Shown: positions 16,734 to 26,337, counted from the stretch's first letter. The stretch: DNA of 64,000 nucleotides from Halobacillus aidingensis (GCF_900104185.1 NZ_FNIZ01000007.1:62001-126000); one strand, 5' to 3'. The notes: a model not told the origin generated them from the letters alone. Numbers and translations are program-made.

Positions 16734-16760
16734 ATTTGTTTTGAGAATAGGGGGCCTATA

Positions 16761-17282
16761 TTGAGACCATTGAAACTGGTTGAACCTGACATAGTACTAG
16801 AAGAATCCTACCTTAGTTTTTATAAAGAGTGGAAAGATAGCGGGGAAACGATGATTCCATGGGTGATTGAAAAAGATCCTTCGAATTTTCAAGCCATGGT
16901 TCAGGGCTTACATAATGACGCCAAGGGGATCGATCTGCCTGAAGGGTTTGTACCGGGCTCGACCTACTGGCTCATCGATCAAGAGAACAAGGTCATCGGA
17001 GCTGTGAATATCCGCCATGCCCTGACGGAACCGCTGCGAAATGCCGGCGGTCACATCGGCTACGGCATCCGCCCTTCTGAACGCAGGAAAGGCTATGCGA
17101 CGGAATTGTTACGTTTGTCTTTAGAAAAGTCCAAAGAGCTAGGCATTCCGAGAGCTCTCGTCGTCTGCGATGAAATCAACACTGGATCGATGAAGACCAT
17201 CCTGAATAATGGTGGTGTGGAAGATGAAGATTTTATCGAAAAAGATGGGAATGTCGTCAAAAGGTACTGGATTGAGTTATGA
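16761..17282 (+). CDS. GNAT family N-acetyltransferase
   Basis: 173 residues from a TTG after AGGGGGCC. IGYGIRPSERRKGYATELLRLSLEKS carries the acetyl-CoA loop; NTGSMKTILNNGGVEDE the late helix. The spread resembles bacilli YjcK/YkwB-type acetyltransferases. Substrate unknown. Confidence 0.85.
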   Translation: MRPLKLVEPDIVLEESYLSFYKEWKDSGETMIPWVIEKDPSNFQAMVQGLHNDAKGIDLPEGFVPGSTYWLIDQENKVIGAVNIRHALTEPLRNAGGHIGYGIRPSERRKGYATELLRLSLEKSKELGIPRALVVCDEINTGSMKTILNNGGVEDEDFIEKDGNVVKRYWIEL

Positions 17283-17305
17283 GATCATCCTGAAGGGGTG
17301 AGGCG

Positions 17306-17959
17306 ATGGAAGTACAACAGAAAGGCGTCGATGGAGCGGAAGGTAGAATCGCTTATACCTATATCCAAAATGGATCCGATCGCGTTTGTTTCATGTTTTC
17401 GGGAAGAGGATACAGCTACGATCACCCGATTTTCTATTATACGACGATGAAATTGATGGAGGATACGTGGGATATTGTGCATGTGCATTATGATTATGAC
17501 TCCTCCTTTTTTGAACAACCATGGGAGGTTATAGCCAAACGGATGGAACGGGATGTCTCTTCGGTCATAAAAGATGTATTCATGCAGAGGGATTATGGCC
17601 ATCTGACTTTCCTTGGGAAATCGATCGGGACACTTCCTATAGCAGAAGGGCTGATCCAAAAATACTCTGAAGCAAGGTTTGTCCTTCTGACTCCTTTATT
17701 CAAGTATGACTTCTACAAAGAACCTCTCATACATACAAACGCGGAGTTGTTGATTTTTGTAGGAGATGAGGATCATCACTATATCAAAAGTGTCGTGGAA
17801 AGTTTGGAGAGTCGGGCGAACATTCGAATGGAAGTCCTGAAAAATGCGAATCACTCTTTGGACGTATCTGGGGGGGATACGGCAAGCTCTATCGAGGTCA
17901 TGAAAAGAGTCGTCGAATCCATCGGGACGTTCGTGAAAAATAGGGGGAATGACTTTTGA
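17306..17959 (+). CDS. Alpha/beta-hydrolase-fold protein
   Basis: 217 residues. FLGKSIGT supplies a GxSxG-type nucleophile elbow, GDEDHHY a likely acid residue and NANHSLD the His, so the Ser-Asp-His triad is complete. AAGGGGTGAGG precedes the ATG. It overlaps the next gene by four bases (coupled translation). Substrate unknown. Confidence 0.75.
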   Translation: MEVQQKGVDGAEGRIAYTYIQNGSDRVCFMFSGRGYSYDHPIFYYTTMKLMEDTWDIVHVHYDYDSSFFEQPWEVIAKRMERDVSSVIKDVFMQRDYGHLTFLGKSIGTLPIAEGLIQKYSEARFVLLTPLFKYDFYKEPLIHTNAELLIFVGDEDHHYIKSVVESLESRANIRMEVLKNANHSLDVSGGDTASSIEVMKRVVESIGTFVKNRGNDF

Positions 17960-18318
17960 AAGGTTTGTTAGTGAAAGAGCCGTGGATCGACCTGATCCTG
18001 AGCGGGGAAAAGACATGGGAAATCCGTGGTACGAACACGAAGCACCGAGGAACGACCGGGTTGATCAAAAGTGGGACCGGTCATGTTTTCGGAACGGTGG
18101 AAATCGTAGACAGCCAACCATTGACGAAAGCAGAGTATGAGAGGAGCACAAGCCTGCACGGCATCCCGGAAGAAAACTGTCAGCAGCTGCCCTACAAACG
18201 TACCTATGCATGGGTGCTCCGGAATCCGTTCTTTTATGAAGAACCGATCCCCTATACTCATCCGCTTGGAGCGGTCATCTGGGTCGACTTGGATAAAGCA
18301 ATGAAGGCGGAAGTTTAA
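17956..18318 (+). CDS. ASCH-domain protein
   Basis: 120 residues from a TTG inside the upstream stop region. LLVKEPWIDLILSGEKTWEIRG is the diagnostic ASCH start, a beta-barrel related to PUA that is thought to bind RNA or modified nucleosides. Ends at a strong terminator. Confidence 0.85.
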   Translation: MKGLLVKEPWIDLILSGEKTWEIRGTNTKHRGTTGLIKSGTGHVFGTVEIVDSQPLTKAEYERSTSLHGIPEENCQQLPYKRTYAWVLRNPFFYEEPIPYTHPLGAVIWVDLDKAMKAEV

Positions 18319-18331
18319 AGATTTACATACT

Positions 18332-18374
18332 GCGAAAGCCCATCTCTCACAACGAGGAATGGGCTTTCGCTTAT
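18332..18374 (+). terminator. Intrinsic terminator between converging genes
   Basis: A perfect 12-bp stem, GCGAAAGCCCAT with ATGGGCTTTCGC, around a 15-base loop. It separates the ASCH gene from the converging SgrR-like gene; the T tract is short. Confidence 0.8.
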
Positions 18375-20134
18375 CGTGGAATCCATATCTTTGAAAAGTC
18401 GAAGTAACCGAATGACTGAAATCTGACGTCCTGGATCATCGGGTGGAACGTGCGGATTTTCACGGGATGGTATTGGAAAATCAACAAATTCTGCTTTCGT
18501 ATGTACGTTTCAATCTCATCCATGACCTGCTCGCGTTCTTCAGCCGTATCCTGTCTTTTGAAAACCTCGAGTTTGTCATGGATCCACTGCAATCCCCAAT
18601 CCGGGAAGAAGCGCCGGAAAAATAAGTTTTTATTATAAAAAGCTCCTAAAAAAGAAAGGTGTGGGTCCAGTGATGACACTTCCCCCATGAAAATCAAATC
18701 CACGTCCTTGTCCATCTCTTCTGTATAGAAATTGGAGAAGTTGAAGGGGTGGCGTTCGAAGTGGATACCATATTCCGCTCCTTTTTTCTCGAGCCACTCG
18801 GCTTCTTTCACGGCATTTGGGAATTCAAGATGAAACAGTTTCAACGGTTCCCCCTCATAGCCGGATTTTCTCAGCAGCTCTGGAATCAGCGAGCTCTTTT
18901 TTTCCAAGTGTGTTGATCTAGTAGGAACGAAACTGCTGGCCTCCACGTATTGATTTTCACCGGGCAAATCATTAGGATCACCGAAGGAATGCCAGCCAAA
19001 AGAGTCCGCCATCTCTTGGATATCCAGAATGTGATAGATGGCTTCCCGAAAATGAGGATCCTCTACGATGTTGTCTTTATGAAAATTGAACGTCAGAAAG
19101 CGGAAGCCGGTCTCGACTTCATGCTTTTGAGCAGGGTTCACATCTTCGCCGTCTTCCACCGTGAAATTAATGATACTTGCAGCTTCCTGAGAAACTTTGA
19201 AAAATTGGACCTCATCGAGTAACGGGCGTTCTTTAAAATACCCATCGAATGCGGCGAGGACGAGTTTGTGCTCCGTAAGCTCCTTCAAGTAAAAAGGCCC
19301 TGTCCCGATCCATTCGTGTTCATCGAAGGGCGTTCCTGCAGGGAGGATGCACAAATTCGATGCCGCCATGTATCTCGGGAAAAATGGATTCGGTTCGTCC
19401 AAATGAATGATGACTTTATAACGGCTTGGACATTCGATGCTCCGAATGCCCTCTGTCAGCCATGATGTAGATGCTTCCGTATTCATCGCTCTCGATAATG
19501 TGGAGTAGACATCCTCACTCGTCAGCTCTTCGTCATTATGAAACCGCACCCCTTTCCGCAAATGGAACGTCCACGTCCGAGCCGAGTCGTCCACGTCCAC
19601 ATGATGGGCGATATGGGGGAGGACTTCATCTATTTCAGCATCATATTTCAGCAGCGGGTCCCCGAGCTGTTCGATCATATGGGCTTCGAATGTGATGGAA
19701 ACTTCAAGTGGATCAAGTGTCGTGAGCGACCGTGCAATGAAAGCATGGAGCACATCCTTCGGGCTGCTTTGTTCCCTGTAGCTGAACATTTTACGGATAT
19801 CGTAAGACGCTTTGGCGATCCAGGACTTCGGAATCGGCAGGCGCAGGAGGTGGGCCGCTTCATCCAGCTCGTCCCGCTCCACGCAGGCAGTGACGAAATC
19901 TTCCACTTCCTTTTGGAACGGTTTCGGAAAAAGGAGGGTGGACGGTTTTCCGCGCCCTTTGCCGGGAATGTACGTCAGCCTTCCATTCGCTACTAGTTCT
20001 TTCAAAACTCTTTTCGCATTTTTTTGAGAGCAGTACCAAATCGTCTCAAGCTCCTGTAACTTGAACGCGATCGTTTGGGCCTCTTCCCGTTCATACAAAT
20101 GGGCCCTCAATGAAAAATAACGTTCGTCGAGCAT
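18371..20134 (-). CDS. SgrR-family regulator with solute-binding domain
   Basis: 587 residues: an N-terminal winged-helix part (YCSQKNAKRVLKELVANGRL, then the GKGRGKPSTL wing) joined to a dipeptide-binding-type SBP_5 domain (VTFEAH..., WTFHLRKGVRFHNDEELTSEDV). This is the SgrR architecture, where a cytoplasmic SBP domain senses a small molecule. No signal peptide. It is divergent from an MFS gene 97 bp away, as sgrR is from setA in enterobacteria. Confidence 0.88.
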   Translation of the reverse strand: MLDERYFSLRAHLYEREEAQTIAFKLQELETIWYCSQKNAKRVLKELVANGRLTYIPGKGRGKPSTLLFPKPFQKEVEDFVTACVERDELDEAAHLLRLPIPKSWIAKASYDIRKMFSYREQSSPKDVLHAFIARSLTTLDPLEVSITFEAHMIEQLGDPLLKYDAEIDEVLPHIAHHVDVDDSARTWTFHLRKGVRFHNDEELTSEDVYSTLSRAMNTEASTSWLTEGIRSIECPSRYKVIIHLDEPNPFFPRYMAASNLCILPAGTPFDEHEWIGTGPFYLKELTEHKLVLAAFDGYFKERPLLDEVQFFKVSQEAASIINFTVEDGEDVNPAQKHEVETGFRFLTFNFHKDNIVEDPHFREAIYHILDIQEMADSFGWHSFGDPNDLPGENQYVEASSFVPTRSTHLEKKSSLIPELLRKSGYEGEPLKLFHLEFPNAVKEAEWLEKKGAEYGIHFERHPFNFSNFYTEEMDKDVDLIFMGEVSSLDPHLSFLGAFYNKNLFFRRFFPDWGLQWIHDKLEVFKRQDTAEEREQVMDEIETYIRKQNLLIFQYHPVKIRTFHPMIQDVRFQSFGYFDFSKIWIPR

Positions 20135-20231
20135 CAGCGCACCTCCTAAAAGGGGACAGATTTTTCTAAATCATACCCTTTTTACCCCTTTTTGGAAACC
20201 TCATAATAGAGGGAGCGAAGGAGGAGGTTCC

Positions 20232-21497
20232 ATGTTCAAAGAATTGCATCCCAACATCCGGATCCGCATTTATACATCATTTCTGAGCCGGGTCGTAGGG
20301 GCGGCCGTGTTTCCATTCATGGCCATCTATTTTACAAAAGAAATCAATGCGACGGTCGCAGGCGTGCTGCTGCTGATCCAAGTCGAGGCCCAGTTTCTTA
20401 CAGGTCTTTATGGCGGGTACTTGGCGGATATCATCGGCCGGAAACGCTTGATGGTGACAGGGGAGATCTTGAAGCTTACGGCTTTCATCGGCATGTTTAT
20501 CGCCAACTCTCCGTGGCTCCAATCCGCATGGATGACGTTTTTCATGCTGCTGCTCATCGGAATTGCTGGAGGTCTCGTGAACCCAGCGGCCGAGGCAATG
20601 CTCATTGATGTCAGCACGAAAGATTCGCGGGCGTTCATGTATGCGATCAACTACTGGGCGATCAACATGTCGATGATGATCGGACTCATGATCGGCGGCT
20701 GGTTTTTCGAGCGGAATCTGTTCGAATTGATCGCCGTCCTCTTAGGCATCAGTTTGTTGACGCTCTGGATGACGAGTACGAAAATCACCGATACATACGT
20801 CGTGAGTGAAGAGAAAGTGAGGGAAGGATACGGACTAAAGCCGGTTCTGAAAAATTACAGCCTCGTCATGAAAGATGTCCCGTTCCTCGCATTCACAATC
20901 GGAGGGATTGCGATCTTAGGTATCGAATTCCAGCGCAACAATTTCATTTCTGTCCGATTAGAGCAGGACATCACTTCAAACATGATGGATTTTTTCGGCC
21001 TGTTTTCTTTTGAACTGGACGGCATCCGGCTGCTCAGCCTGCTGACGGTCGCGAACACGTTGTTCATCGTGCTGTTCACATCGCTTTTCTCGAAATGGAT
21101 CAAAGGGAAAAAAGAAGAACCGATCATGTATGCCGGTTTCGCCTTGTTCGGACTGGGATACGCGTTCCTGGCGTTCAGTAATCATATCCCCGGCCTTTTC
21201 ATCGCTGTCATCGTCCTTTCGGTTGGTGAACTGCTGTATGTGCCAACGCGGCAGTCCATCCTAGCTGATATCGTCGATGATACAAGGCGGGGAGCGTACA
21301 TGGCTTTCAACGGTTTGGTCTTTCAGTTCGGAAAAATACTCGGAGCTCTAGGGATCATCATCGGTAATGTCATCGGAGGTTACGGTATGGCTGTGCTTTA
21401 TGTCGGGCTTGTGTTCGCTGGGATCCACTTTTCCAGAATGGCGATTCTAAGGAGGAAATCACCTGAAGAAATCGTCCTTGAGGCGAGTGGTTCATAA
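20232..21497 (+). CDS. MFS transporter paired with the SgrR-like regulator
   Basis: 421 residues with 12 predicted helices. The loop 2-3 motif GGYLADIIGRKRLMVTG matches the major-facilitator G-x-L-a-D-r-x-G-r-r signature. GGAGGAGG precedes the ATG. Divergent placement suggests that the SgrR-like protein controls it and that it exports or imports the sensed compound; sugar or sugar-phosphate efflux (SetA-like) is one possibility. Confidence 0.85.
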   Translation: MFKELHPNIRIRIYTSFLSRVVGAAVFPFMAIYFTKEINATVAGVLLLIQVEAQFLTGLYGGYLADIIGRKRLMVTGEILKLTAFIGMFIANSPWLQSAWMTFFMLLLIGIAGGLVNPAAEAMLIDVSTKDSRAFMYAINYWAINMSMMIGLMIGGWFFERNLFELIAVLLGISLLTLWMTSTKITDTYVVSEEKVREGYGLKPVLKNYSLVMKDVPFLAFTIGGIAILGIEFQRNNFISVRLEQDITSNMMDFFGLFSFELDGIRLLSLLTVANTLFIVLFTSLFSKWIKGKKEEPIMYAGFALFGLGYAFLAFSNHIPGLFIAVIVLSVGELLYVPTRQSILADIVDDTRRGAYMAFNGLVFQFGKILGALGIIIGNVIGGYGMAVLYVGLVFAGIHFSRMAILRRKSPEEIVLEASGS

Positions 21498-21504
21498 GGA
21501 GAGA

Positions 21505-21538
21505 AGGCAGGAGAGGGAGTCCTCTTCTGTCTTTTTTT
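21505..21538 (+). terminator. Intrinsic terminator of the MFS gene
   Basis: AGGCAG pairs with CTGTCT and AGAGG with CCTCT, one mismatch between the two parts, followed by seven T residues. Confidence 0.8.
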
Positions 21539-21630
21539 GGATCCTATGAAAGGAATTGCTAATATTTTGAAACGGCATCGTTTGCTTTTTCGTATGTAAT
21601 GAGTAAGAAGAAAGAACGGAGGGGTAGTTT

Positions 21631-22170
21631 ATGGAAATCATCAAAAAATATCTAAAGCCATTATTTTTGTTAGGAATTCTATTACTATCTGTGGGTTGCA
21701 CCAGTTCAGAGGACGTAGGGAGCAACGTAGAAGAATCTGAAAGTGAACAGAACATTCGCACGGTTTTGCAGAATACTTTTACGGGTCCCAGCGAGGAACA
21801 GGAAAAGTTATTAAACGGCCCTGATGGCCAATTGCAAACGTACGCTGAGGAGTTAGGTGAGTACCACATGGAACATTTCAAACCCTATTTAAGCGATCGT
21901 TTTTTCGAGAGTTATATAGTAAACAGCAATATGGCTTTATCATTCCTGCGTTTAGCGCACCCGGACTATGAGGTGAAAGTCGATGATATAGAGATTGAAG
22001 AAAAAGAAAACTATTACACCTTCACTGTGGACTTATCGTATACAAATAACAAAAGTAACAAAACGAATACGATGAATGTGAAAGGAAACGCACAAACGAA
22101 TGAAGATGATAAATTAACGAGTATTCAATATAGTAGTGACTTCGAAGATATACGCACAGCCTTAGAATGA
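21631..22170 (+). CDS. Lipoprotein, unknown function
   Basis: 179 residues with a lipobox LSVGC and a Ser/Glu-rich linker, then a domain of about 110 residues with YYTFTVDLSYTNN and NEDDKLTSIQYSSDF. Reads like a small secreted NTF2-like domain but not recognised with certainty. GGAGGGG precedes the ATG. Confidence 0.6.
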   Translation: MEIIKKYLKPLFLLGILLLSVGCTSSEDVGSNVEESESEQNIRTVLQNTFTGPSEEQEKLLNGPDGQLQTYAEELGEYHMEHFKPYLSDRFFESYIVNSNMALSFLRLAHPDYEVKVDDIEIEEKENYYTFTVDLSYTNNKSNKTNTMNVKGNAQTNEDDKLTSIQYSSDFEDIRTALE

Positions 22171-22191
22171 GGAAAATAAAGCCAAGGAAAC

Positions 22192-22222
22192 CCGCCCTTA
22201 ATGGAAACTAAGGGCGGTTTTC
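22192..22222 (+). terminator. Intrinsic terminator
   Basis: CCGCCCTTA and TAAGGGCGG form a perfect nine-base stem followed by TTTTCT, just after the lipoprotein gene. Confidence 0.85.
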
Positions 22223-22236
22223 TATGACCATTAATT

Positions 22237-23016
22237 TTAAAGCTGTCCATCATACCAGGAAAAGTATCCGAAATAGAGGGAAAAAGCAATCGTCACCCCG
22301 AGCATCCCGAACATCATCACAGGAAAAAGCCAATCCTTCCGCCGCACTTTCATCGGGCGGTAAAACGTGCGTTCCTTCGCACCGGTGAACCCTTTCGATT
22401 CCATCGCGATTGCTGTCCGCTCCGCTTTCCGTATCGCACCAGCCAGAAGGGGAATCGCGAAGCGCTGGTATTGAAGGAGTTTTTCCTTCCACGAATCCGG
22501 CCGGTTGACACCGCGGATTCGGTGAGCCGCACGGATCTGTTGGAATTCTGTCTTCAACATAGGCAAAAAACGATATCCTGCCATAACCCCGTAAGCGATT
22601 TTCGGTGGCAGCTTCAACTGTTGGATCAGGCTCAAGATGAAATGGACCATGTTCGTCGTGAACAAAAACAGCAGTGACAAACTGGCGAACGCAAGGACCC
22701 TGAGACCTAGAGCAGCCGCCGTCCAGATGTCTTCCGTTGGGAACTCCATCCCGAGGAATGAGACGGTTCCGGTAGTCCCAGAAGCGGTGTCCGAAAACAC
22801 GATCGTCGTCCAGAACATTCCGAAAGCAAACAGCGTGAACGGAATGAAATAATACAGGTAGTATCTTTTCTTGAACGTCCCGAACAGGAAGGTGACGATC
22901 ACGGTCCAAACGATGTAGAGCACTGGCGTGACAGGATCGAACACGAACGCGAGGAGGAAGACAGTACCGATGATCGTCAACGCTTTGACCGTCGGATTTA
23001 CGTTATGAAGAAACAT
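22237..23016 (-). CDS. ykoC: ECF transporter transmembrane (T) component YkoC
   Basis: 259 residues, five or six membrane helices, with MAGYRFLPMLKTEFQQIRAAHRIRG and AIAMESKGF, the two conserved EcfT coupling motifs (A-R-G type) that touch the ATPases. Overlaps ykoD by 14 bases. Last gene of the TPP-controlled ykoFEDC operon for thiamine or its hydroxymethylpyrimidine precursor. Confidence 0.92.
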   Translation of the reverse strand: MFLHNVNPTVKALTIIGTVFLLAFVFDPVTPVLYIVWTVIVTFLFGTFKKRYYLYYFIPFTLFAFGMFWTTIVFSDTASGTTGTVSFLGMEFPTEDIWTAAALGLRVLAFASLSLLFLFTTNMVHFILSLIQQLKLPPKIAYGVMAGYRFLPMLKTEFQQIRAAHRIRGVNRPDSWKEKLLQYQRFAIPLLAGAIRKAERTAIAMESKGFTGAKERTFYRPMKVRRKDWLFPVMMFGMLGVTIAFSLYFGYFSWYDGQL

Positions 23017-24622
23017 ACGCAGGCTCCTTCCGCTTCAAAACGGATCGCTTCCATTGCTCTCTTGGAGGCAGCTCCAGGTGATGGTCTGCCAAATCTGAAC
23101 GTGACCAGAGTCTTTCCGGCTGACCATCAAAGGTGATTTCGCCTTCGTTCATGACAAGCACCTTTGTCGCGTATTTGTCCACGAGCTCCATATCATGCGT
23201 AATCATGACGATCGTCGTCCCGTTTTCATGTTTTTCTTTCAAGAGCGACATCAAATCCGAGGTCGACTTTTCATCCTGTCCGAACGTCGGTTCATCAAGG
23301 AAAAGCATACCCTGATCCTCGACAATCATCGTTGCGACACTCAAACGCCGCTTTTGTCCCTGACTTAGAAGAAAAGGATGCTGGTCCTCCAGTCCATCCA
23401 ACCGGCAGAACTTCAATGTTTCTTCAACGATCCTGGTCCATTCCGCTTCCTTCATCCCGGCATGCTGGAGACTGAAGGCGACTTCATCATAGACCGCATC
23501 CGTAATGAACTGGTGTTCCGGGTTCTGGAAAACATAACCGATCTCTTGCCGAAGGTCATTCTCTTTCCATTTCTTTAACGAGCGGCCGTGCAAAGAAACC
23601 GTCCCTTTTCCCGGAGGCTGGATGCCCGCAAGGATTCTCGATAAGGAAGATTTCCCGCTCCCGTTTTCCCCCACGATTGCAACCCATTCTCCCTCATGAA
23701 AAGTAACGTTGATGTTTCGCAAAATCGATTTCCAATGCACATCTTCTGCTTTCAACAATACCTCACCCGCAGGTTCCTCTCGATGAGGATTCGCTGGTAA
23801 ATCGGCGGACGGCATTTTTTCGATGTGAAGCGGATAGGGAGGCGTCCAACCCCGTTCCAGAGCTGTCCTTGTAGCGTAAGGAAGCTGGATGCCCATCTCA
23901 TGAATTTCCCGGGCGTACGTTTTCAAATGGTCGTGGAGTGGACCATCGTAGGCGAGTTCTCCCTCTTCGCTAATGATGAGGACTCTTTCCAACAAGTCCA
24001 GCCAACCCTCCAGCTTATGCTCGATCACAAGCAGGGTGAAAGACAGTTCCTCTTTCAATTTTTTCAAAAGCTGGATGAATTCCTTCCTCGCCACCGGGTC
24101 CAAATTCGCTGTCGGTTCATCGAGGATCAACACCTCCGGTTCCATCGCTAGGATGCAGGCAAGGGCGACTTTCTGCTTCTGTCCTCCGGAGAGGTCGGAG
24201 ATGTTCTTGTAATCTTCCATCCCGACCCAGCTTAAAGCCTTCTCCACTTTTTCCACCATCGACTCATATGGGGTATTCAAGTTCTCCAACCCAAAGGCCA
24301 CTTCATCCTCAACGGTGATCATGCAGAACTGCGTCTCCGGATCCTGGAAAACCACGCCGACGTGCTGCGCCATTTCACCGGCAGGATAAGAGACGGTCCG
24401 TCGTCCCTGTACATAGACTTCTCCATCCATGGAACCGTCGAGTTCTCTCGGGTAGAGTCCATTCAAACAGTGGGTGAGGGAGCTTTTCCCCGATCCACTC
24501 GGACCAAGGATCAGCATGTTTTCTCCCTCTTCCATGGAAAAATTCAGACGGGACAAAACAGGTTTCTTCCTTTCCTCATAATGGAGGGTGAGGTTCTCGA
24601 CTCGTATCACATCTTGACTCAT
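23003..24622 (-). CDS. ykoD: ECF transporter double ATPase YkoD
   Basis: 539 residues with two ABC cassettes in one chain. Walker A: GPSGSGKSSLT (40-50) and GENGSGKSSLS (near 317-327). Signature: LSGGQKQKVALA and LSQGQKRRLSVA. Walker B: VLILDEPTANLD and MLFLDEPTFGQD. Powers uptake with YkoC and YkoE. Overlaps ykoE by four bases. Confidence 0.95.
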   Translation of the reverse strand: MSQDVIRVENLTLHYEERKKPVLSRLNFSMEEGENMLILGPSGSGKSSLTHCLNGLYPRELDGSMDGEVYVQGRRTVSYPAGEMAQHVGVVFQDPETQFCMITVEDEVAFGLENLNTPYESMVEKVEKALSWVGMEDYKNISDLSGGQKQKVALACILAMEPEVLILDEPTANLDPVARKEFIQLLKKLKEELSFTLLVIEHKLEGWLDLLERVLIISEEGELAYDGPLHDHLKTYAREIHEMGIQLPYATRTALERGWTPPYPLHIEKMPSADLPANPHREEPAGEVLLKAEDVHWKSILRNINVTFHEGEWVAIVGENGSGKSSLSRILAGIQPPGKGTVSLHGRSLKKWKENDLRQEIGYVFQNPEHQFITDAVYDEVAFSLQHAGMKEAEWTRIVEETLKFCRLDGLEDQHPFLLSQGQKRRLSVATMIVEDQGMLFLDEPTFGQDEKSTSDLMSLLKEKHENGTTIVMITHDMELVDKYATKVLVMNEGEITFDGQPERLWSRSDLADHHLELPPREQWKRSVLKRKEPAYVSS

Positions 24623-25197
24623 GCGGCTCGCTTCCTTCGGTATTCTTTTCCAAGAGCGAAGCTTGAAAGGACACCCGTTTTCGCTAAAGCGTCACTTAGG
24701 ACTTTCCCTGCGACACCTGAAATGATGGCACCACTGATGATGCGGGCGATGAACATGGCGAGGACGTACCCTGTGCTGAGAGCTGCGAAACCGGATAGGA
24801 AGTAACCCCAGACGAAGCTGAACACGGCAGCCATGACACCGGCAAGCATGAGGGTGAACAGATCATAACGTTTGTACCTCGTCATGGCGAAGGCCGATTC
24901 TGCCCCGAGCCCTTGAATCATCCCAGAGACGAGGAGCATCGGACCGACCGCATTGCCGAGCAGCACTTCGACAGCCGCAGCGATCGTTTCTGACAAAAAG
25001 GCAGCGCCGGGTTTACGGATGATATAAGCCGTGATGATCGACACGATGAACCAGATGCCGAAGATGAGGTCATAGCCGATCGGTCCGAAAAAGCCGACGA
25101 GGATTTTTCCGACCGGAAGGAATGCCAGATAAACGACCGCAAAAACGACAGAAAGCACGGACATGACGACGATCTCTTTCAGTTTCCAGTTGTTCAT
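24619..25197 (-). CDS. ykoE: ECF substrate-binding (S) component YkoE
   Basis: 192 residues, five to six hydrophobic helices and a small, glycine-rich profile (PVGKILVGFFGPIGYDLIFG). Members bind thiamine-related hydroxymethylpyrimidine. Overlaps ykoF by four bases. Confidence 0.92.
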   Translation of the reverse strand: MNNWKLKEIVVMSVLSVVFAVVYLAFLPVGKILVGFFGPIGYDLIFGIWFIVSIITAYIIRKPGAAFLSETIAAAVEVLLGNAVGPMLLVSGMIQGLGAESAFAMTRYKRYDLFTLMLAGVMAAVFSFVWGYFLSGFAALSTGYVLAMFIARIISGAIISGVAGKVLSDALAKTGVLSSFALGKEYRRKRAA

Positions 25198-25796
25198 AAC
25201 TGATTATCCTTATGAGAAGGGCTGTTGGCAGAAACCGTCACAGTCATTACTGTATGGGAAGAGCCGCTCGCCTCCGTTTCCCTGAACACATCCTCAAGTC
25301 CTGTGAAAATGTCGCGTGTATCTCCGTCGAGGCGGGTGGAGTAGTGTGCGGGCGTGACTTCTACGCCTTTTTCTTTCATCGCTTCGATTTGACGGTAGAT
25401 CGTGTCCATATAATCGCCGCCACCCATTGGATAAAGGGAGAATTTCGCTGCGATCCTCTGTTCGATTTCCTTGGATTGAAGCTTGTTCAACCGTTCCTCC
25501 GATTCATCCATATGGACATCCCCGGATGAATCTCCAGGGCAGCCGATGGAAAAGGTCCCTTGAAAAGCGACATGGACCCCTGTTTTCGCGATATGTAATA
25601 AAATCGCTTCGGTGACATCGAAGACATGCTCCATCCGGCCGCGGACCGTAGTCGTGACATCATCTGTCTTCATCCAGACTTTCGAGCTGTCCACCTCATT
25701 CAGGCTCGCCTTGATGTAATCCACGAATTTGTCCGACATCGGGTGCACGGAAAAAGAGCACCCCGCGATCCTTGAAGTTCCACAATTGTTTTCCAT
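25194..25796 (-). CDS. ykoF: Thiamine/HMP-binding protein YkoF
   Basis: 200 residues. CSFSVHPMSDKFVDYIKASL and the second repeat AKFSLYPMGGGDYMDTIYRQIE are the two halves of the YkoF fold, which binds thiamine in Bacillus. AGGAGGAATAAGAA precedes the ATG. First gene after the TPP riboswitch. Confidence 0.95.
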   Translation of the reverse strand: MENNCGTSRIAGCSFSVHPMSDKFVDYIKASLNEVDSSKVWMKTDDVTTTVRGRMEHVFDVTEAILLHIAKTGVHVAFQGTFSIGCPGDSSGDVHMDESEERLNKLQSKEIEQRIAAKFSLYPMGGGDYMDTIYRQIEAMKEKGVEVTPAHYSTRLDGDTRDIFTGLEDVFRETEASGSSHTVMTVTVSANSPSHKDNQL

Positions 25797-25822
25797 TTCT
25801 TATTCCTCCTTTTTTTGAGCAC

Positions 25823-25990
25823 AAAAAAACTGCATCCCACGGGAATGCAGTCTACCAATCATAAAGGAAGAACCAGTCAGGTTCTTGTGAATGACGACCG
25901 CACTTCCCCACGCTAGTATTATCTAGTTCGGGTTCCAAGGGTCGGAATTCCTCCTCTCAGCCGCTTATAGCAGCTCCCCCAGTGCAAAAC
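25823..25990 (-). ncRNA. TPP riboswitch with intrinsic terminator
   Basis: Reading leftward, the THI-box core is clear: GGGGGAGCTGC, CTGAGAGG, GACCCTTGGAACC and the 3' part CTAGATAATACTAGCGTGG followed by GGAAGTG. The expression platform is a terminator at 25829-25851 (ACTGCATTCCC against GGGATGCAGT) and a T tract. Binding of thiamine pyrophosphate should terminate transcription of ykoFEDC. Confidence 0.96.
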
Positions 25991-26067
25991 GCGTATGCAG
26001 TTCTTGTACGTTGCTTTCATCGTAGCGGAGAGTCATAGATTTGTAAACCATCTTTTTTGTAAAAAAA

Positions 26068-26104
26068 CAAATGAACCGGATCGCCCTGGGGGATCCGGTT
26101 CATT
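26068..26104 (-). terminator. Intrinsic terminator
   Basis: A 13-bp stem, AATGAACCGGATC with GATCCGGTTCATT, then a T tract on the minus strand. It ends the 76-residue ORF upstream of it. Confidence 0.85.
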
Positions 26105-26106
26105 CC

Positions 26107-26337
26107 TTATGCTTTCGACAAGCGTAACTTCATCACATTCTGATCTATGAAACAATCGATATACGGCACGCGTTCATAAGGGTAATAACTGACGGATGTC
26201 GGTTTCACTTCCATCATTTGATACAGGTCCTCTGTTGAAGCTACATCATTCAAAATCAATCGGACGTCTTCACCAGTCAACGAGGAGAACTTAGCCGAAG
26301 TGTAACCTTCATTTTTCATAAATTGGAGTAAATCCAT
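26107..26337 (-). CDS. Small soluble hypothetical protein
   Basis: 76 residues with no membrane span. The first half is helical (LLQFMKNEGYTSAKFSSL, then DVRLILNDVASTEDLYQMM); the second has a PYERVPYIDCFIDQ strand. Own promoter region and terminator. Function not recognised. Confidence 0.6.
   Translation of the reverse strand: MDLLQFMKNEGYTSAKFSSLTGEDVRLILNDVASTEDLYQMMEVKPTSVSYYPYERVPYIDCFIDQNVMKLRLSKA

Noticed and set aside
19538-19996. 152-codon plus-strand ORF opposite the SgrR-like gene
   Set aside because: Antisense shadow of a conserved gene, no ribosome site, no recognisable protein.
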